Source: AP-15 sp963814805 (GTDB lineage Bacteria; Pseudomonadota; Alphaproteobacteria; ATCC43930; CGMCC-115725). From it: a stretch of DNA of 64,000 bases. The DNA is taken from positions 1 to 64,000 of the forward strand of contig CAWFER010000002.1 in the NCBI GenBank assembly GCA_963814805.1, read 5' to 3'. Below the pieces are notes generated by a model. It saw only the letters and a list, made by a program, of their open reading frames with translations. It did not search any database and had not been told where the DNA came from. A program made the translations under genes and the position numbers. Below, one piece after another: positions 17,319-26,796 of this stretch (position 1 is the stretch's first letter; each line of letters begins with the position of its first letter).

Positions 17319-18626
17319 ATGTCGCGGCACAGGGTGCGAACATGCCGGCTCAGATCGACTGGCGCGGCGCTGGCTGCGCTGGCGGGCCTGGCCGGCCTGC
17401 TGATGAGTGCGGCGGTGGCGCTCGCCGCCGCAGCGGCGCCCTCGGGCAAGCCGATCACGATCGGCTTCAGCATGGCCTTGACCGGCGGGCTCGCAGTCAA
17501 CGGCACCTCGGGCCTGTTGGCGATGCAGATCTGGGCCGACGACATCAACAAAAAGGGTGGGCTGTTGGGCCGCCCGGTCAAGCTCGATTATTATGACGAC
17601 CAAAGCAACCCGGCGCTGGTCCCCGGCATCTATACGAAGCTGCTCGATGTCGACAAGGTTGATCTGGTGGTGTCCGGCTACGGCACCAATATCGCCGCCC
17701 CGGCGATGCCGGTGGTGATCGCCCACAACATGACCTTTATCGGGCTGTTCGCGCTCGACATCAATAAGGAGTTCCAGTACTCGAGATACTTCTCGATGCT
17801 GCCGGTCGGGCCGGACCCGCGGCCGGCGATCTCGGAAGGCTTTTTCCATATCGTCAAGACCGAGCAGCAAAAGCTCGGGCTAAAGACCATCGCACTCGCG
17901 GTCGATGACGGCGAGGCCACGCGCAACGCCGCCGACGGCGCCCGCGTCAACCTCAAAAAGCTTGGGCTCAAGGTGGTCTACGACCGCACCTATCCGCCGG
18001 ACACCACCGATTTCAGCCCGATCATCCGCGCCATCCAGGCGACGAGCCCCGACATCGTCTACATCTCGTCATATCCGCCGGACAGCGTCGGCATCATCAG
18101 GAGCGTCCACGAATTGGGCCTCGACACCAAGGTCTTCGGCGGCAATTTGACCGGCCCACAGAGCACCTCGATCAAGACCTCGCTCGGGCCGATGCTGAAC
18201 GGCATCATCACCTTTGACTGGTGGCTGCCATCGCCGGCTTTGCGCTTTCCCGGGGTCATGGAGTTCCTGGCCGAATACCAAAAGGAGGCGAAGGGCAAGG
18301 GCGTCGACCCGCTCGGCTATTATCTGGCGCCCTGGGCCTATGCCGATCTGCAGGTGCTGGGCGATGCGGTCGAAGGCAGCAAGGGTCTCGACCAGGACAA
18401 GATCGCCGATTACATCCGCACCCACACCTTCAAGACCGTGGTCGGTGACGTGACCTTCGGCAAGAACGGCGAGTGGGCGAAGCCCAGGATCATGACCGTC
18501 CAGTTCCAGAACATCACCGGCGCCACGGTCGACGATTTCCGCGGCGGCAAGGGCGAGACCGTGCTGTGGCCCGAACAATACAAAACCGGCGACCCGATAT
18601 TGCCGTACTCCAAGATCACGCATTGA
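17319..18626 (+). CDS. ABC transporter periplasmic substrate-binding protein (LivK/Peripla_BP_6 type)
   Basis: A 435-aa periplasmic binding protein. The N-terminal signal sequence (ALAALAGLAGLLMSAAVALA) is followed by the family start PITIGFSMALTGGLAVNG, then DDIN-KKGGLLGRPVKL and YYDDQSNPALVPG. This is the branched-chain-amino-acid or aromatic/amide-type binding fold. No permease or ATPase genes are adjacent, so it is an orphan receptor. Its ligand is unknown, but it neighbours LLM monooxygenase genes, which often act on sulfonates or amides. gaggaagcg precedes the ATG. Confidence 0.88.
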   Translation: MSRHRVRTCRLRSTGAALAALAGLAGLLMSAAVALAAAAAPSGKPITIGFSMALTGGLAVNGTSGLLAMQIWADDINKKGGLLGRPVKLDYYDDQSNPALVPGIYTKLLDVDKVDLVVSGYGTNIAAPAMPVVIAHNMTFIGLFALDINKEFQYSRYFSMLPVGPDPRPAISEGFFHIVKTEQQKLGLKTIALAVDDGEATRNAADGARVNLKKLGLKVVYDRTYPPDTTDFSPIIRAIQATSPDIVYISSYPPDSVGIIRSVHELGLDTKVFGGNLTGPQSTSIKTSLGPMLNGIITFDWWLPSPALRFPGVMEFLAEYQKEAKGKGVDPLGYYLAPWAYADLQVLGDAVEGSKGLDQDKIADYIRTHTFKTVVGDVTFGKNGEWAKPRIMTVQFQNITGATVDDFRGGKGETVLWPEQYKTGDPILPYSKITH

Positions 18627-18664
18627 GTTTGCGGGCGCCGGCGCGGCGGCGGCGAACCGGCGAT

Positions 18665-18685
18665 CCCGCCGCGAAAGGCGGCGGG
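18665..18685. terminator. Hairpin between convergent genes
   Basis: A perfect 8-bp stem (cccgccgc / gcggcggg) with a gaaag loop lies 39 bases after the binding-protein stop and 79 bases before the end of the opposing LLM gene. There is no T-run, so it may work as a two-way attenuating hairpin rather than a classical intrinsic terminator. Confidence 0.5.
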
Positions 18686-18763
18686 CTCCCCGGCCTGTGC
18701 AGAACGCCGGAGTCGCCCCGCGCGGCGGCGTTACACTTGTAAGATTGCCGGTCCGCCTGGCGG

Positions 18764-20103
18764 TCAAAACCGGCGTTTTGCGAAGAAGCGGTTTTCGGGA
18801 CGCGGGAGGCCGAGGTTTTCGCGCAGGGTTTGGCCTTCGTATTCGCGGCGGAAGAGGCCGCGGCGCTGCAATTCCGGCACAACGCGATCGACGAAATCGT
18901 CGAGGCCGCCAGGGACGTAGGGGAACATGATGTTGAACCCGTCGCAGGCGCGGCCGTCGAGCCATTCCTCCATCCGGTCGGCGATCATTGAGGGCGTACC
19001 GACCAGCGCCAGGCCGCCATAGCTGCCGGCGATGCGGGCCAGCTCACGGACCGTCAGATTGTCGCGCCGGGCGCGATCGATGACGCGCTGGCGCCCGCTC
19101 TTGCTGGCGTTCGATTCGGGAATGTCGGGGAGCGGACCGTCGAGGTCGAAGCGCGAGGCGTCGTGGCCAAGCGCGATCGACAACGAGGCGAGGCCGCTGT
19201 CGGGATGCACCAAGCTGTCGAGCAGCGCGCGCTTGGCGCGCGCCTCGGCCGCGCTGTCGCCGACCACGACGAGCGCGCCGGGCATGATCTTCAGATGCTC
19301 GGGGTCGCGCCCAAGCGTCGCCATCCGCCCCTTGACGTCGGCGTAAAACGCCTGCGCGTCGGCGAGATTGCCGCCGCTGGCAAAGATCACCTCGGCAGTT
19401 TCGGCGGCGAGCTGGCGCCCGGCGTCGGAGGCGCCGGCCTGGACGATGACCGGCCAGCCCTGGACCGGGCGGGCGATGTTCAACGGCCCGCGCACCGACA
19501 GGAACTCGCCCCGGTGGTCGAGGATATGGAGCCGCTCGGGGTCGAAATAGATGCCGTTCTCGACATCGCGGATAAAGGCGTCGTCGGCCCAGCTGTCCCA
19601 CAGCCCAGTCACGACATCGAAAAACTCGCGTGCGCGGCGATAGCGCTCGCCATGCTCCATGTGCTTCGGTCATGCCGAAATTGAGCGCCGCATCGGGGTT
19701 CGAGGTGGTGACGAGGTTCCACCCGGCGCGTCCGCCGCTCAAATGGTCGAGCGAGGCGAAGCGGCGCGCGATCAAATAGGGCGGTTCGAAGGTAGTGGAC
19801 GCGGTGGCGATCAGCCCGAGATGCCGGGTGACCATCGCCAGGGCCGGCAGCAGGGTCAACGGGTCGAAGGAGGTGACCGTGGCGCTGCGCTTCAAGGCCG
19901 CCATCGGCATGTTCAAGCACCGCGAGATGATCGGCCATGAACCAGGCGTCGAACCGGCCGCGCTCCAGGGTCTGGGCGAAGCGGACCAGGTGCGCGAGGT
20001 TGAAGTTGGCGTCGGGGGCGGCGCCCGGATAGCGCCACCAGGCGGTATGGATGCCGACCGGGCGCATGAAAGCGCCAAGATGCAATTGCCGCGCTGTGGT
20101 CAT
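18764..20103 (-). pseudogene. LLM-class flavin monooxygenase (NtaA/SnaA/DszA type), two frameshifts
   Basis: About 446 aa after repair. The start MTTARQLHLGAFMRP is at 20103. The frame changes near 19905 (into MAALKRSATVTSFDPLTLL and GLIATASTTFEPPY) and again near 19672 (into MEHGERYRRAREFFDVV), then runs to 18764 through GWPVIVQAGASDAGRQLA. These are hallmarks of the nitrilotriacetate/dibenzothiophene-sulfone monooxygenase subfamily, which uses reduced FMN. A close relative lies intact at 22700. The two indels would inactivate it unless they are sequencing errors. Confidence 0.82.
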
Positions 20104-20825
20104 CGGTGCCGCTCCCCGAATCGCGAGAGGAGCGATGTTACCTGTGCACCGCACCAAACCGCGAGCGGATAGTACAAACGGCCACGAACTAATGCCGCGG
20201 AACCCGCTCTGTGGCAGCTACAACGGACAGTAGCGCAGGAGAACCCTGGGTTCTCCTTCTAGGTGACCAATTTATATGGCGGCCCCATATAAGAATTTTC
20301 CAGAGCTGTCGATCGCCGCAGGAAACCGGTTCCGCTACCATTAGAGTAGATTTTAGGATTAGACCGCCATCTGATTATCGAAGGCCAACGACTTGGTTTG
20401 GGTCGGATCGTCCTTACGTGTATTATTGCTTTACCTTTCCTTATTAATTCCTCCCGTCGAACGACGCGATATTTCTCTCCCCATTCGTCCTCGTGCTCAA
20501 GGACGGCAACGACGGTTTCATGCCGGACAGTTGGCCGGAGGGATATTACCCTCTCTAACAAGCCATCGACGGCCGCCAGCATCGCCCAATCGGCGAAATA
20601 AATATTTGCTAAACAGCCGAGAAATTGATGCTCGTTGAATGCATCTATATCAGAGATCTTGGAGGCCGTGACCCAGCCGCGCGCGTTCGGCACGGAGTAG
20701 ACGCCGCCATCGTAAACCAGACACAAGAGGTTGGGCGTGAGGGGGAGGACAAAAAGCACGCCTGCGCTGCCGGTGCCACCGCTTAATCCCTTCGCCCTCG
20801 GATTTCTGACTATACCACCGGTTAG

Positions 20826-22000
20826 GGAACGTCTGAATAAGGGGCTGGCGCGGCGGATGATGCATCGAGATGAACGCGGCCGGTGTGGAAAATGGAAAAT
20901 GCGACCGCGGTGGGGTTTGTGGTGAGAACCGGCGATCGGTATCGGTCTTGCGCGGGGTGCGGGCGCCCTACACTGCTTGGCAGCGCAGCAGATGGCGCCG
21001 CGCAATGAACAGATTGGCGAGCGCGCAGGTCACCAGCAGGCGATGGGCGTTCTTCTTGAGCCCGCGATAGCGCACCTTGGCAAAGCCGAAGACCCGTTTG
21101 ACGACCCCGATCGAGTGCTCGACCCGGGCTCTTACCTTCGACTTGGTACGGTTCTTTCGCCGCTCGACCAGGTCCACCATGCCGCGCTGGCGATAGCGGC
21201 GGTTGGTGAAGTCCTTGGCGTTGGGGGCGTGTTGCCAGATCACCGCGCGCTGGCCGCGATAGGCCTGGTCGCCCCACACCCGGGTCTCGTTGCCATGCAA
21301 GAGTTGGGGCAGCACCCGGCTGTCGGCGACATTGGCCGGGGTGGCGACCGCGGCGTGGATCAGCTTGGTGCGGCTGTCGACGCCGACATGCGCCTTCATG
21401 CCAAAATACCACTGGTTGCCCTTCTTGGTCTGGTGCATCTCGGGGTCGCGCGCCTTTGCGGCATTCTTGGTCGAAGACGGCGCATTGATGATTGTCGCAT
21501 CGACGATCGTGCCGGTTGCCACCTTGAGCCCGTTTTTGGCGAGGTGGCGCTGCACCTCGTCAAACAGCCGGCGGCCGAGATCATGGGCTTCGAGCAGATG
21601 GCGAAAGCGGCACACGGTGGTTTCGTCGGGCACCGGCTCGCACCCGAGATCGATCCCGACAAACCGGCGCATCGCCTGCGAATTGTAGACCGCCTCCTCG
21701 ACCGCCGGGTCCGACAGGTTGAACCATTGCTGCAGAAAATAAAGCCGCAGCATGCGCTCGACCCCGACCGGCGGACGGCCATTGCCGGGCTTGGGATAGT
21801 AGGGCTCGATCACCGCGCACAGCGCCGGCCACGGCACCACTCGCTCCATCTCGGCCAGAAACGCCGCCCGCCGCGTCGTCCGGGCGTAGCGCTCAAACCC
21901 CGCTGTCGCCAAGCTTAGCTGCCGCATCGCCCCCACCCTTTGTGCACCGACCCATCCCGATGCCCATCATATCGTTAGCGGCGGCTTTTGCAGAGGTTCC
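20826..22000 (-). mobile_element. IS5-family insertion sequence (1175 bp)
   Basis: The ends are inverted repeats, ggaacgtctgaataag at 20826 and, on the other strand, ggaacctctgcaaaag at 22000. The 4-bp target duplication TTAG lies at 20822-20825 and 22001-22004 and fits the YTAR preference of the IS5 subgroup. One intact transposase gene is inside. It splits the DUF4238 gene. It is unrelated in ends and transposase to the IS5-family element at 8123. Confidence 0.92.
20968..21936 (-). CDS. IS5-family transposase
   Basis: A 322-aa DDE transposase. The N-terminal DUF772-like region (PKPGNGRPPVGVERMLRLYF) is followed by the catalytic Asp in TIVDATIINAP, the second in VWGDQAYRGQ, and the Glu in RARVEHSIGVVKRVFGF. 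The gene is uninterrupted. It has the length and order typical of the IS5 subgroup. Confidence 0.93.
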   Translation of the reverse strand: MGAMRQLSLATAGFERYARTTRRAAFLAEMERVVPWPALCAVIEPYYPKPGNGRPPVGVERMLRLYFLQQWFNLSDPAVEEAVYNSQAMRRFVGIDLGCEPVPDETTVCRFRHLLEAHDLGRRLFDEVQRHLAKNGLKVATGTIVDATIINAPSSTKNAAKARDPEMHQTKKGNQWYFGMKAHVGVDSRTKLIHAAVATPANVADSRVLPQLLHGNETRVWGDQAYRGQRAVIWQHAPNAKDFTNRRYRQRGMVDLVERRKNRTKSKVRARVEHSIGVVKRVFGFAKVRYRGLKKNAHRLLVTCALANLFIARRHLLRCQAV

Positions 22001-22522
22001 TTAGCCAATACCGCAGGGTCATCGGACGTGATAAAAGGTTGGGGTGTCGTGTTTCGAACAAGACACACCTTCAGATCATCAACTATGTGCATGGTGTTGC
22101 TGAAGGCGTGCATGCCCATATGGACAACGTCGCGCATGGCAGTCCGTTTATCTACCGGAATGTCACCATCGTAGACGACATCCATCATCTCTGACATGGA
22201 TAGCGCTGCTCGGCGCAAAGCCGCTTCTGTTCGACAATGCTGAAGATAGCAGAAATGGCTAAGGACGGCCTGATCCAATTCAGTAAGTCGATAACCAGGT
22301 TTTCCGATGCTTCTGAGGGTAATCGAGTACGCATCCTCAGAGTGCTGGAGCAATTTTTCTAGCATGAGGTCCTCCCCATAAAAATAACTATGCGAGCATT
22401 GACCCCTAACCGGAGCATTCTGGATACCAAGGTGCCGATCTATGTTGTACACGTTGATGGCGCCGCCGCTGCCGTCAACGCTGAACGGTTTCAGATAACA
22501 TCGTGGAACAAAATGCTGATTC

Positions 22523-22640
22523 TTATGTGACGCCATTTTCGTGGCAGCTCACCTTAAACTTCGGCTTTAGAAAGGCAGCCAACATTCGCTGCGCCTGCTC
22601 GTTCGCATCCAAACGAAGCTCGTCAGTGAGAGATTTTATC
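22523..22640 (-). other. Short open frame overlapping the DUF4238 start (no clear start codon)
   Basis: Upstream of and overlapping the DUF4238 ATG by 14 bases, one minus-strand frame reads SLTDELRLDANEQAQRMLAA then FLKPKFKVSCHENGVT and stops. The composition looks protein-like (a charged helix), but no good ATG or GTG with a ribosome-binding site precedes it. It could be the tail of an upstream partner gene lost by rearrangement, in which case DUF4238 would have been translationally coupled to it. Evidence is weak. Confidence 0.3.
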
Positions 22641-22699
22641 GGATTTTTGTTGCGGCACTGATAACTTCCTGGCGCTGACAGAGAAGGAGACCCACGCCA

Positions 22700-24034
22700 A
22701 TGTGTGCCGCTGTCCGTCAGATGCATCTCGGCGTCTTTGTCCTCGGCACCGGCAACCATTCGGCCGGCTGGCGCTATCAGGGCGCCGCCGTCAGCAACAA
22801 CGATCTGGCGGTGACGCAGCAGATCGCGCGCATCGCCGAGCGCGGCAAATTCGACCTCCTCTTCATCTCGGATGGGCTGGTCATGGATCCGGGCGACCAT
22901 CCGTCGTTTCTGTGCCGGTTCGAGCCGACCACCCTGATTTCGGCGCTGAGCGCCGCGACCCGGCATATCGGGCTCGGCGCCACGGTGTCGACCAGCTTTG
23001 CCGAGCCCTATCACGTGGCCCGCACCTTTGCCTCGATCGATCATCTCTCGAACGGCCGGGCGGCGTGGAACGTCGTCACCAGCTCGCTCGCCAAAGCGGC
23101 GCTCAATTTCAGCCGCGAACGGCACATGGAGCACGAGCTGCGCTATGAGGTCGCGAACGAATTTGTCGATGTCGTGCGCGGGCTGTGGGATTGCTGGGAC
23201 GACGGCGCGATCGTCGCCGACAAGGGCTCGGGCATCTACATCGACCCGGCGCGGGTCCGGCCGTTGAACCACAACGGGCGGTTCTTCCAGGTCGCCGGGC
23301 CGATTAACATCGCGCGCTCGCCGCAGGGCCACCCGGTGATCATCCAGGCCGGCGGCTCGCCCTCGGGGCTCGAGCTCGCGGCGCGCACCGCCGATGTGGT
23401 GTTCTCGGTGGTGCAGGAGCTGGAAAGCGCCAAGGCCGCCTATGCGGAATTGAAGGGGCGCATGGCCAAATACGGCCGCCCGCCCGAGGCGCTGGCGGTG
23501 CTGCCCGGGGTCATGCCGATCATCGGCCGGACCGACGCCGAGGCGAAGGAGAAGCTCACGCTGCTGCAGAGCTGGCTGACCCCGAGCAACGCCGCGGTCC
23601 TGGTGTCGAGCCGGATCGGCTACGACGTCTCGGGCCATCCGCTCGACGGGCCGGTGCCGGCCCCGCCGCCCGACGGCAACAGCCGCACCTTTTCGCGGGT
23701 CTTGTTTGAGGCCGCGCGGCACGACAACATGACCTTGCGCGACCTCTACAACCTGACCGCCGCGGCGCGTGGCCACTGGGTCGTCTGCGGCACTGCGCAG
23801 AGGATCGCCGATATCCTCGAAGAATGGTTTGTTGGGGGAGCGGCCGACGGGTTCAACATCCTGCCGCCCTATTTTCCGGGCGGGTTGGCCGATTTCGTCG
23901 ACGAGGTCGTGCCCGAATTGCAGCGCCGCGGCCTCTACCGCCACGAATACCAAGGCGCGACGTTGCGCGACCATCTCGGCCTCGCCCGCATCCCCGCGCC
24001 GGTCAGCCGCAGCCGAGCCGTCGGCCAAGGGTGA
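22700..24034 (+). CDS. LLM-class flavin-dependent monooxygenase (NtaA/SnaA/DszA type)
   Basis: An intact 444-aa FMNH2-dependent monooxygenase. It opens with MHLGVFVLGTGNHSAGWRY and contains GLGATVSTSFAEPYHVAR, GRAAWNVVTS and GHPVIIQAGGSPSGLELAA, all hallmarks of the nitrilotriacetate/DBT-sulfone subfamily. Such enzymes cleave C-N or C-S bonds of xenobiotics or sulfonates using flavin supplied by a separate reductase, which is not visible here. The degraded paralogue at 18764 is in the opposite orientation, with the disrupted DUF4238 gene between. A gagaaggagac site precedes the start. Confidence 0.9.
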   Translation: MCAAVRQMHLGVFVLGTGNHSAGWRYQGAAVSNNDLAVTQQIARIAERGKFDLLFISDGLVMDPGDHPSFLCRFEPTTLISALSAATRHIGLGATVSTSFAEPYHVARTFASIDHLSNGRAAWNVVTSSLAKAALNFSRERHMEHELRYEVANEFVDVVRGLWDCWDDGAIVADKGSGIYIDPARVRPLNHNGRFFQVAGPINIARSPQGHPVIIQAGGSPSGLELAARTADVVFSVVQELESAKAAYAELKGRMAKYGRPPEALAVLPGVMPIIGRTDAEAKEKLTLLQSWLTPSNAAVLVSSRIGYDVSGHPLDGPVPAPPPDGNSRTFSRVLFEAARHDNMTLRDLYNLTAAARGHWVVCGTAQRIADILEEWFVGGAADGFNILPPYFPGGLADFVDEVVPELQRRGLYRHEYQGATLRDHLGLARIPAPVSRSRAVGQG

Positions 24035-24153
24035 GGGCGATCGCCGGCTTCGGACCCGCGGGGTCGCGGGCGACAGATCGGCGCGCACCGGCGCGTTGCC
24101 ATGGCGCCGCCGGAACGGTAATCTCGGCCGGAGGCGTTCGGGCGAGGCGGGAC

Positions 24154-24510
24154 ATGCGCGGATGGGCATTGCTGCTGGCGGCGGCGCTGCTCACGACCGG
24201 TTCGGGCTGGGCCGCGGTGCAGGCCGCGGGGTCGGGCAACCCGATGAACGACCGGCTGCTGGCGCTGCCGCCGGCCCGCCAGGCGCAAGTGCTCGCCAAC
24301 AGCGTACACCATGGCTGCGTCGGGGTATCGGCGTTTCCGATGGGGGTGACCCGCACCGGCAGGGCCAGGGGCGCCGCCTATTGGAGCGTGCGCTGCAAAA
24401 ACGGCAAGAGCTACGTCGTGCAGATCGCACCCGACAAAAAAGGGACGGAGATGGTCGCCGATTGCCAGGCGCTGCGGGGCACCGGGCGGGAATGCTTCAA
24501 GAAATTCTGA
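24154..24510 (+). CDS. Small exported protein of unknown function
   Basis: A 118-aa protein with a clear signal peptide (MRGWALLLAAALLTTGSGWAA). Its mature part has four cysteines (HHGCVG, SVRCKNG, ADCQAL, RECFKKF), which suggests disulfide bonds in the periplasm. The spacing around YWSVRCKNGKSYVVQI resembles a small conserved family of alphaproteobacterial periplasmic proteins that I cannot name. An aggcggga site precedes the ATG. The function is unknown. Confidence 0.65.
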   Translation: MRGWALLLAAALLTTGSGWAAVQAAGSGNPMNDRLLALPPARQAQVLANSVHHGCVGVSAFPMGVTRTGRARGAAYWSVRCKNGKSYVVQIAPDKKGTEMVADCQALRGTGRECFKKF

Positions 24511-24543
24511 ACCGGGCCTAGCCGTCTACCAGCGCATCGGCCC

Positions 24544-24726
24544 CTACCAGCGCATCGGGGCCGGACAGATCGAGTACCACAGACCGAGATTCTCCTGGCG
24601 CCAGTGCGGGTCGTTGCATTGCTTGCGGACCATCGCCGCCAATTCGGTCGGGCCCGGCTTCGCCGGAGGCGAACTGGAGCAGGCCGCCAGCGCCGCGGCC
24701 ATGATGACCAGGATTCCAAATCTCAT
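24544..24726 (-). CDS. Small lipoprotein of unknown function
   Basis: A 60-aa protein. It starts MRFGILVIMAAALAACSSSP, a type II signal peptide with lipobox LAAC, so the mature protein would be an envelope lipoprotein of only about 45 residues. The C-terminal part (AAMVRKQCNDPHWRQENLGL) has further cysteines. A gggggagc ribosome-binding site precedes the start. It converges with the small exported protein gene. Confidence 0.65.
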   Translation of the reverse strand: MRFGILVIMAAALAACSSSPPAKPGPTELAAMVRKQCNDPHWRQENLGLWYSICPAPMRW

Positions 24727-24976
24727 CGGCGCTCCCCCGCGCATCGAGATCGGGCGGGACGATGTCGCTTCGCCAAGGGCCGCGTTCCGCCAACTCGGCG
24801 CTCGAGGCCCTTCGGCGCGATTGTCGGCCGCCAACTGCGGCGATTGCAAGGCGAGCTTGCGGCCGCCGGGAAGCCTGCCGGTGGAAAAGCCGGCGCGTTC
24901 GCCCGAGGCCGGTGCGCCCGCGCCGGAGCCGGTGTAATGTCGTGAGCCGGCGCGGCCGGTTTGCCGGGCGGCCGAA

Positions 24977-26200
24977 ATGCTGGAGCAGAGCCTCATGAAG
25001 AGCCACGACCGACCGCGGAACTATCGCAAGGATACTCTGCTGACCCATCTCGGGCGCCACCCCGAGGCGCATCATGGCGCGGTCAACCCGCCCGTTTATC
25101 ACGCCTCGACGATCCTGTCGGCGAACATGGCCGAGTGGGAAGCCAAGCGCGCGCCGGGCCAGCGTTTCGAGGTGATCCGCTATGGGCTCCTCGGCACGCC
25201 CACCACCTTTGCCCTTGAAGAGGCGGTGGCGGCGATCGAGGGCGGCTATCGCGCGATGCTGATGTCCTCGGGGCTGGCCGCGGTCACCGCACCGCTGCAG
25301 GCCTGCCTCAAATGCGGCGACCATGTGCTGATGGTCGATTCGGTCTATGGGCCGGCGCGCAGTTTCTGCGAGAAGGTGCTGACCCGCTGCGGCGTCGCCA
25401 CGACTTACTACGATCCGCTGATCGGCGAGGGCATCGCCAAGCTGATGCGCCCCAACACCAAGGTCGTCTATGTCGAATCGCCGGGCTCCTTGACCTTCGA
25501 GGTGCAGGACGTGCCGGCGATCGCCGAGGCGGCGCACGCCGCCGGCGCCAAGGTGTTGATGGACAACACCTGGGCCTCGCCGTGGCTGTTTCCCTCTTTC
25601 GCGCGCGGCGTCGACGTGTCGATCCACGCCGCGACCAAATACATCGTCGGCCATTCCGACGTGATGCTGGGCGCGGTCATCACCACCAACGAGATGTACG
25701 AGCCGGTGCGCACGATGGCCGCCGATCTCGGCCATTGCGCCGGGCCGGACGACGTTTATCTGGCGCTGCGCGGCTTGCGCACTTTGAGCGTGCGGCTCGA
25801 ACGCCACCAGAAGAACGCGCTTGAAGTCGCGCGCTGGCTGCAGACCCGGCCGGAGGTGTCGCGGGTGCTCTACCCGGCCCTGCCCGACGATCCGGGCCAT
25901 GCCTTGTGGAAACGCGATTTCCTCGGCGCCAGCGGGTTGTTCGGCGTGGTGCTGAAGCCGACGCCCCAGGCCGCCGTCTATGCGCTGATCGACGCGCTCG
26001 ACCTGTTCGGCATCGGCGCCAGCTGGGGCGGGTTCGAGAGCCTGATCCAGCCGACGACGCCCGCGCGCATCCGCAGCGCCACCAGCTGGAACCCCGAAGG
26101 CCCGACCCTGCGGCTCCATATCGGCCTCGAAGACCCGCAGGATTTGATCGAAGACCTCGAAGGAGGCTTCCACGCATTGCGGAAAACCGCGGCGGCGTGA
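24977..26200 (+). CDS. metC: Cystathionine beta-lyase (PLP-dependent)
   Basis: A 407-aa enzyme of the Cys/Met metabolism PLP family. It is close to cystathionine beta-lyase: RKDTLLTHLGRHPEAHHGAV at the N terminus, SSGLAAVTAPL, and the PLP lysine in SIHAATKYIVGHSD near residue 222. It splits cystathionine to homocysteine, pyruvate and ammonia, or desulfurates cysteine. Translation may start at the in-frame ATG at 24995, which has ggag upstream. MetY (43807) in the same window offers a parallel route to homocysteine. Confidence 0.88.
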   Translation: MLEQSLMKSHDRPRNYRKDTLLTHLGRHPEAHHGAVNPPVYHASTILSANMAEWEAKRAPGQRFEVIRYGLLGTPTTFALEEAVAAIEGGYRAMLMSSGLAAVTAPLQACLKCGDHVLMVDSVYGPARSFCEKVLTRCGVATTYYDPLIGEGIAKLMRPNTKVVYVESPGSLTFEVQDVPAIAEAAHAAGAKVLMDNTWASPWLFPSFARGVDVSIHAATKYIVGHSDVMLGAVITTNEMYEPVRTMAADLGHCAGPDDVYLALRGLRTLSVRLERHQKNALEVARWLQTRPEVSRVLYPALPDDPGHALWKRDFLGASGLFGVVLKPTPQAAVYALIDALDLFGIGASWGGFESLIQPTTPARIRSATSWNPEGPTLRLHIGLEDPQDLIEDLEGGFHALRKTAAA

Positions 26201-26268
26201 GCGCGGCCGCGCGGCATGAGCGGCAGCATGCGGTCAGTTCGGCAACTTCGCGTTGCGCCGGGACCGCG

Positions 26269-26796
26269 TCAGAGCAGGCCGAGGCCGCCGATGGCGCCGC
26301 CGGCAACCAGCAGCCACAGCGGATTGAGACGTGTCCCCAGCATGATCGCGGCGGCCGCGATCGTAACCACGGCAGGCCGCCAGTCGGCGTCGGCGGCGTG
26401 CGCCATGACCACGCCGCTGGCGATGACGAGCCCCATCGTCACCGGGACCAGGCCGAGGCGCACGATGCGTTGCCAGGGTGCATGGCGGAACCGGTCCCAC
26501 AGCCGGTAGGCGGCGAAGTAGATCGCGCAAGGCGGCGCGAAGGTGGCAAAGGCGCCCGCCGCGGCGCCGGGAAGCCCACCGACCTTCCACCCGACCAGGC
26601 TCATCATCAGGATCATGTTCGGCCCGGGGATCGACTGCGCGATCGCGAAAAAGTCGGCGAATTCCCGATCTGTCATCCACCGATGGCCGACGACGACGAA
26701 GTTGCGGACCGCCGGCAGGACAGTCGGAAAGCCGCCAAAGCTGATCGACGACAAGAGGGCGAGATGCGCGCCGAGCGCGATCGACGGGCTGGTCAT
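26269..26796 (-). CDS. Chromate transporter ChrA-type, C-terminal-half subunit
   Basis: A 175-aa membrane protein with the ChrA-domain pattern ISFGGFPTVLPAVRNF near residue 17 and IAQSIPGPNMILMMSLVG near 51, then four to five transmembrane segments. It overlaps the preceding half-size ChrA gene by 4 bases (ATGA). Two half-length ChrA proteins form the short-chain (heterodimeric) version of the CHR superfamily, which exports chromate. Here they follow an enolase-superfamily gene, so another organic or inorganic anion substrate is possible. Confidence 0.85.
   Translation of the reverse strand: MTSPSIALGAHLALLSSISFGGFPTVLPAVRNFVVVGHRWMTDREFADFFAIAQSIPGPNMILMMSLVGWKVGGLPGAAAGAFATFAPPCAIYFAAYRLWDRFRHAPWQRIVRLGLVPVTMGLVIASGVVMAHAADADWRPAVVTIAAAAIMLGTRLNPLWLLVAGGAIGGLGLL

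Larger units (their letters stand above)
20259..22536 (-). pseudogene. DUF4238 protein interrupted by an IS5-family element
   Basis: The N-terminal part (22536-22001) begins MASHKNQHFVPRCYLKPF, the DUF4238 signature, and runs to FITSDDPAVLA. The C-terminal part (20825-20259) continues as NRWYSQKSEG, then after a frame change near 20785 as GVLFVLPLTPNLLCLVYDGG, also typical of DUF4238. An IS5-family element with a TTAG duplication lies between them; removing it joins AVLA-NRWY in frame. DUF4238 function is unknown. The gene is AT-rich compared with neighbours, suggesting acquisition as accessory DNA. Confidence 0.85.

Noticed and set aside
8123..22000. The two IS5-family elements as copies of the same IS
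   Set aside because: Their ends (tggagacc against ggaacgtc), target duplications (2 bp against 4 bp) and transposases (363 against 322 aa) differ clearly.
22523..24169. 548-aa minus-strand open frame opposite the LLM monooxygenase
   Set aside because: It lies antisense to a clearly conserved gene in GC-rich DNA and its translation is low-complexity Arg/Ala/Gly; only the last ~38 codons, outside the LLM gene, look protein-like.
24518..26173. 551-aa minus-strand open frame opposite metC
   Set aside because: Codon-position shadow of a well-supported metC; no recognisable domain.
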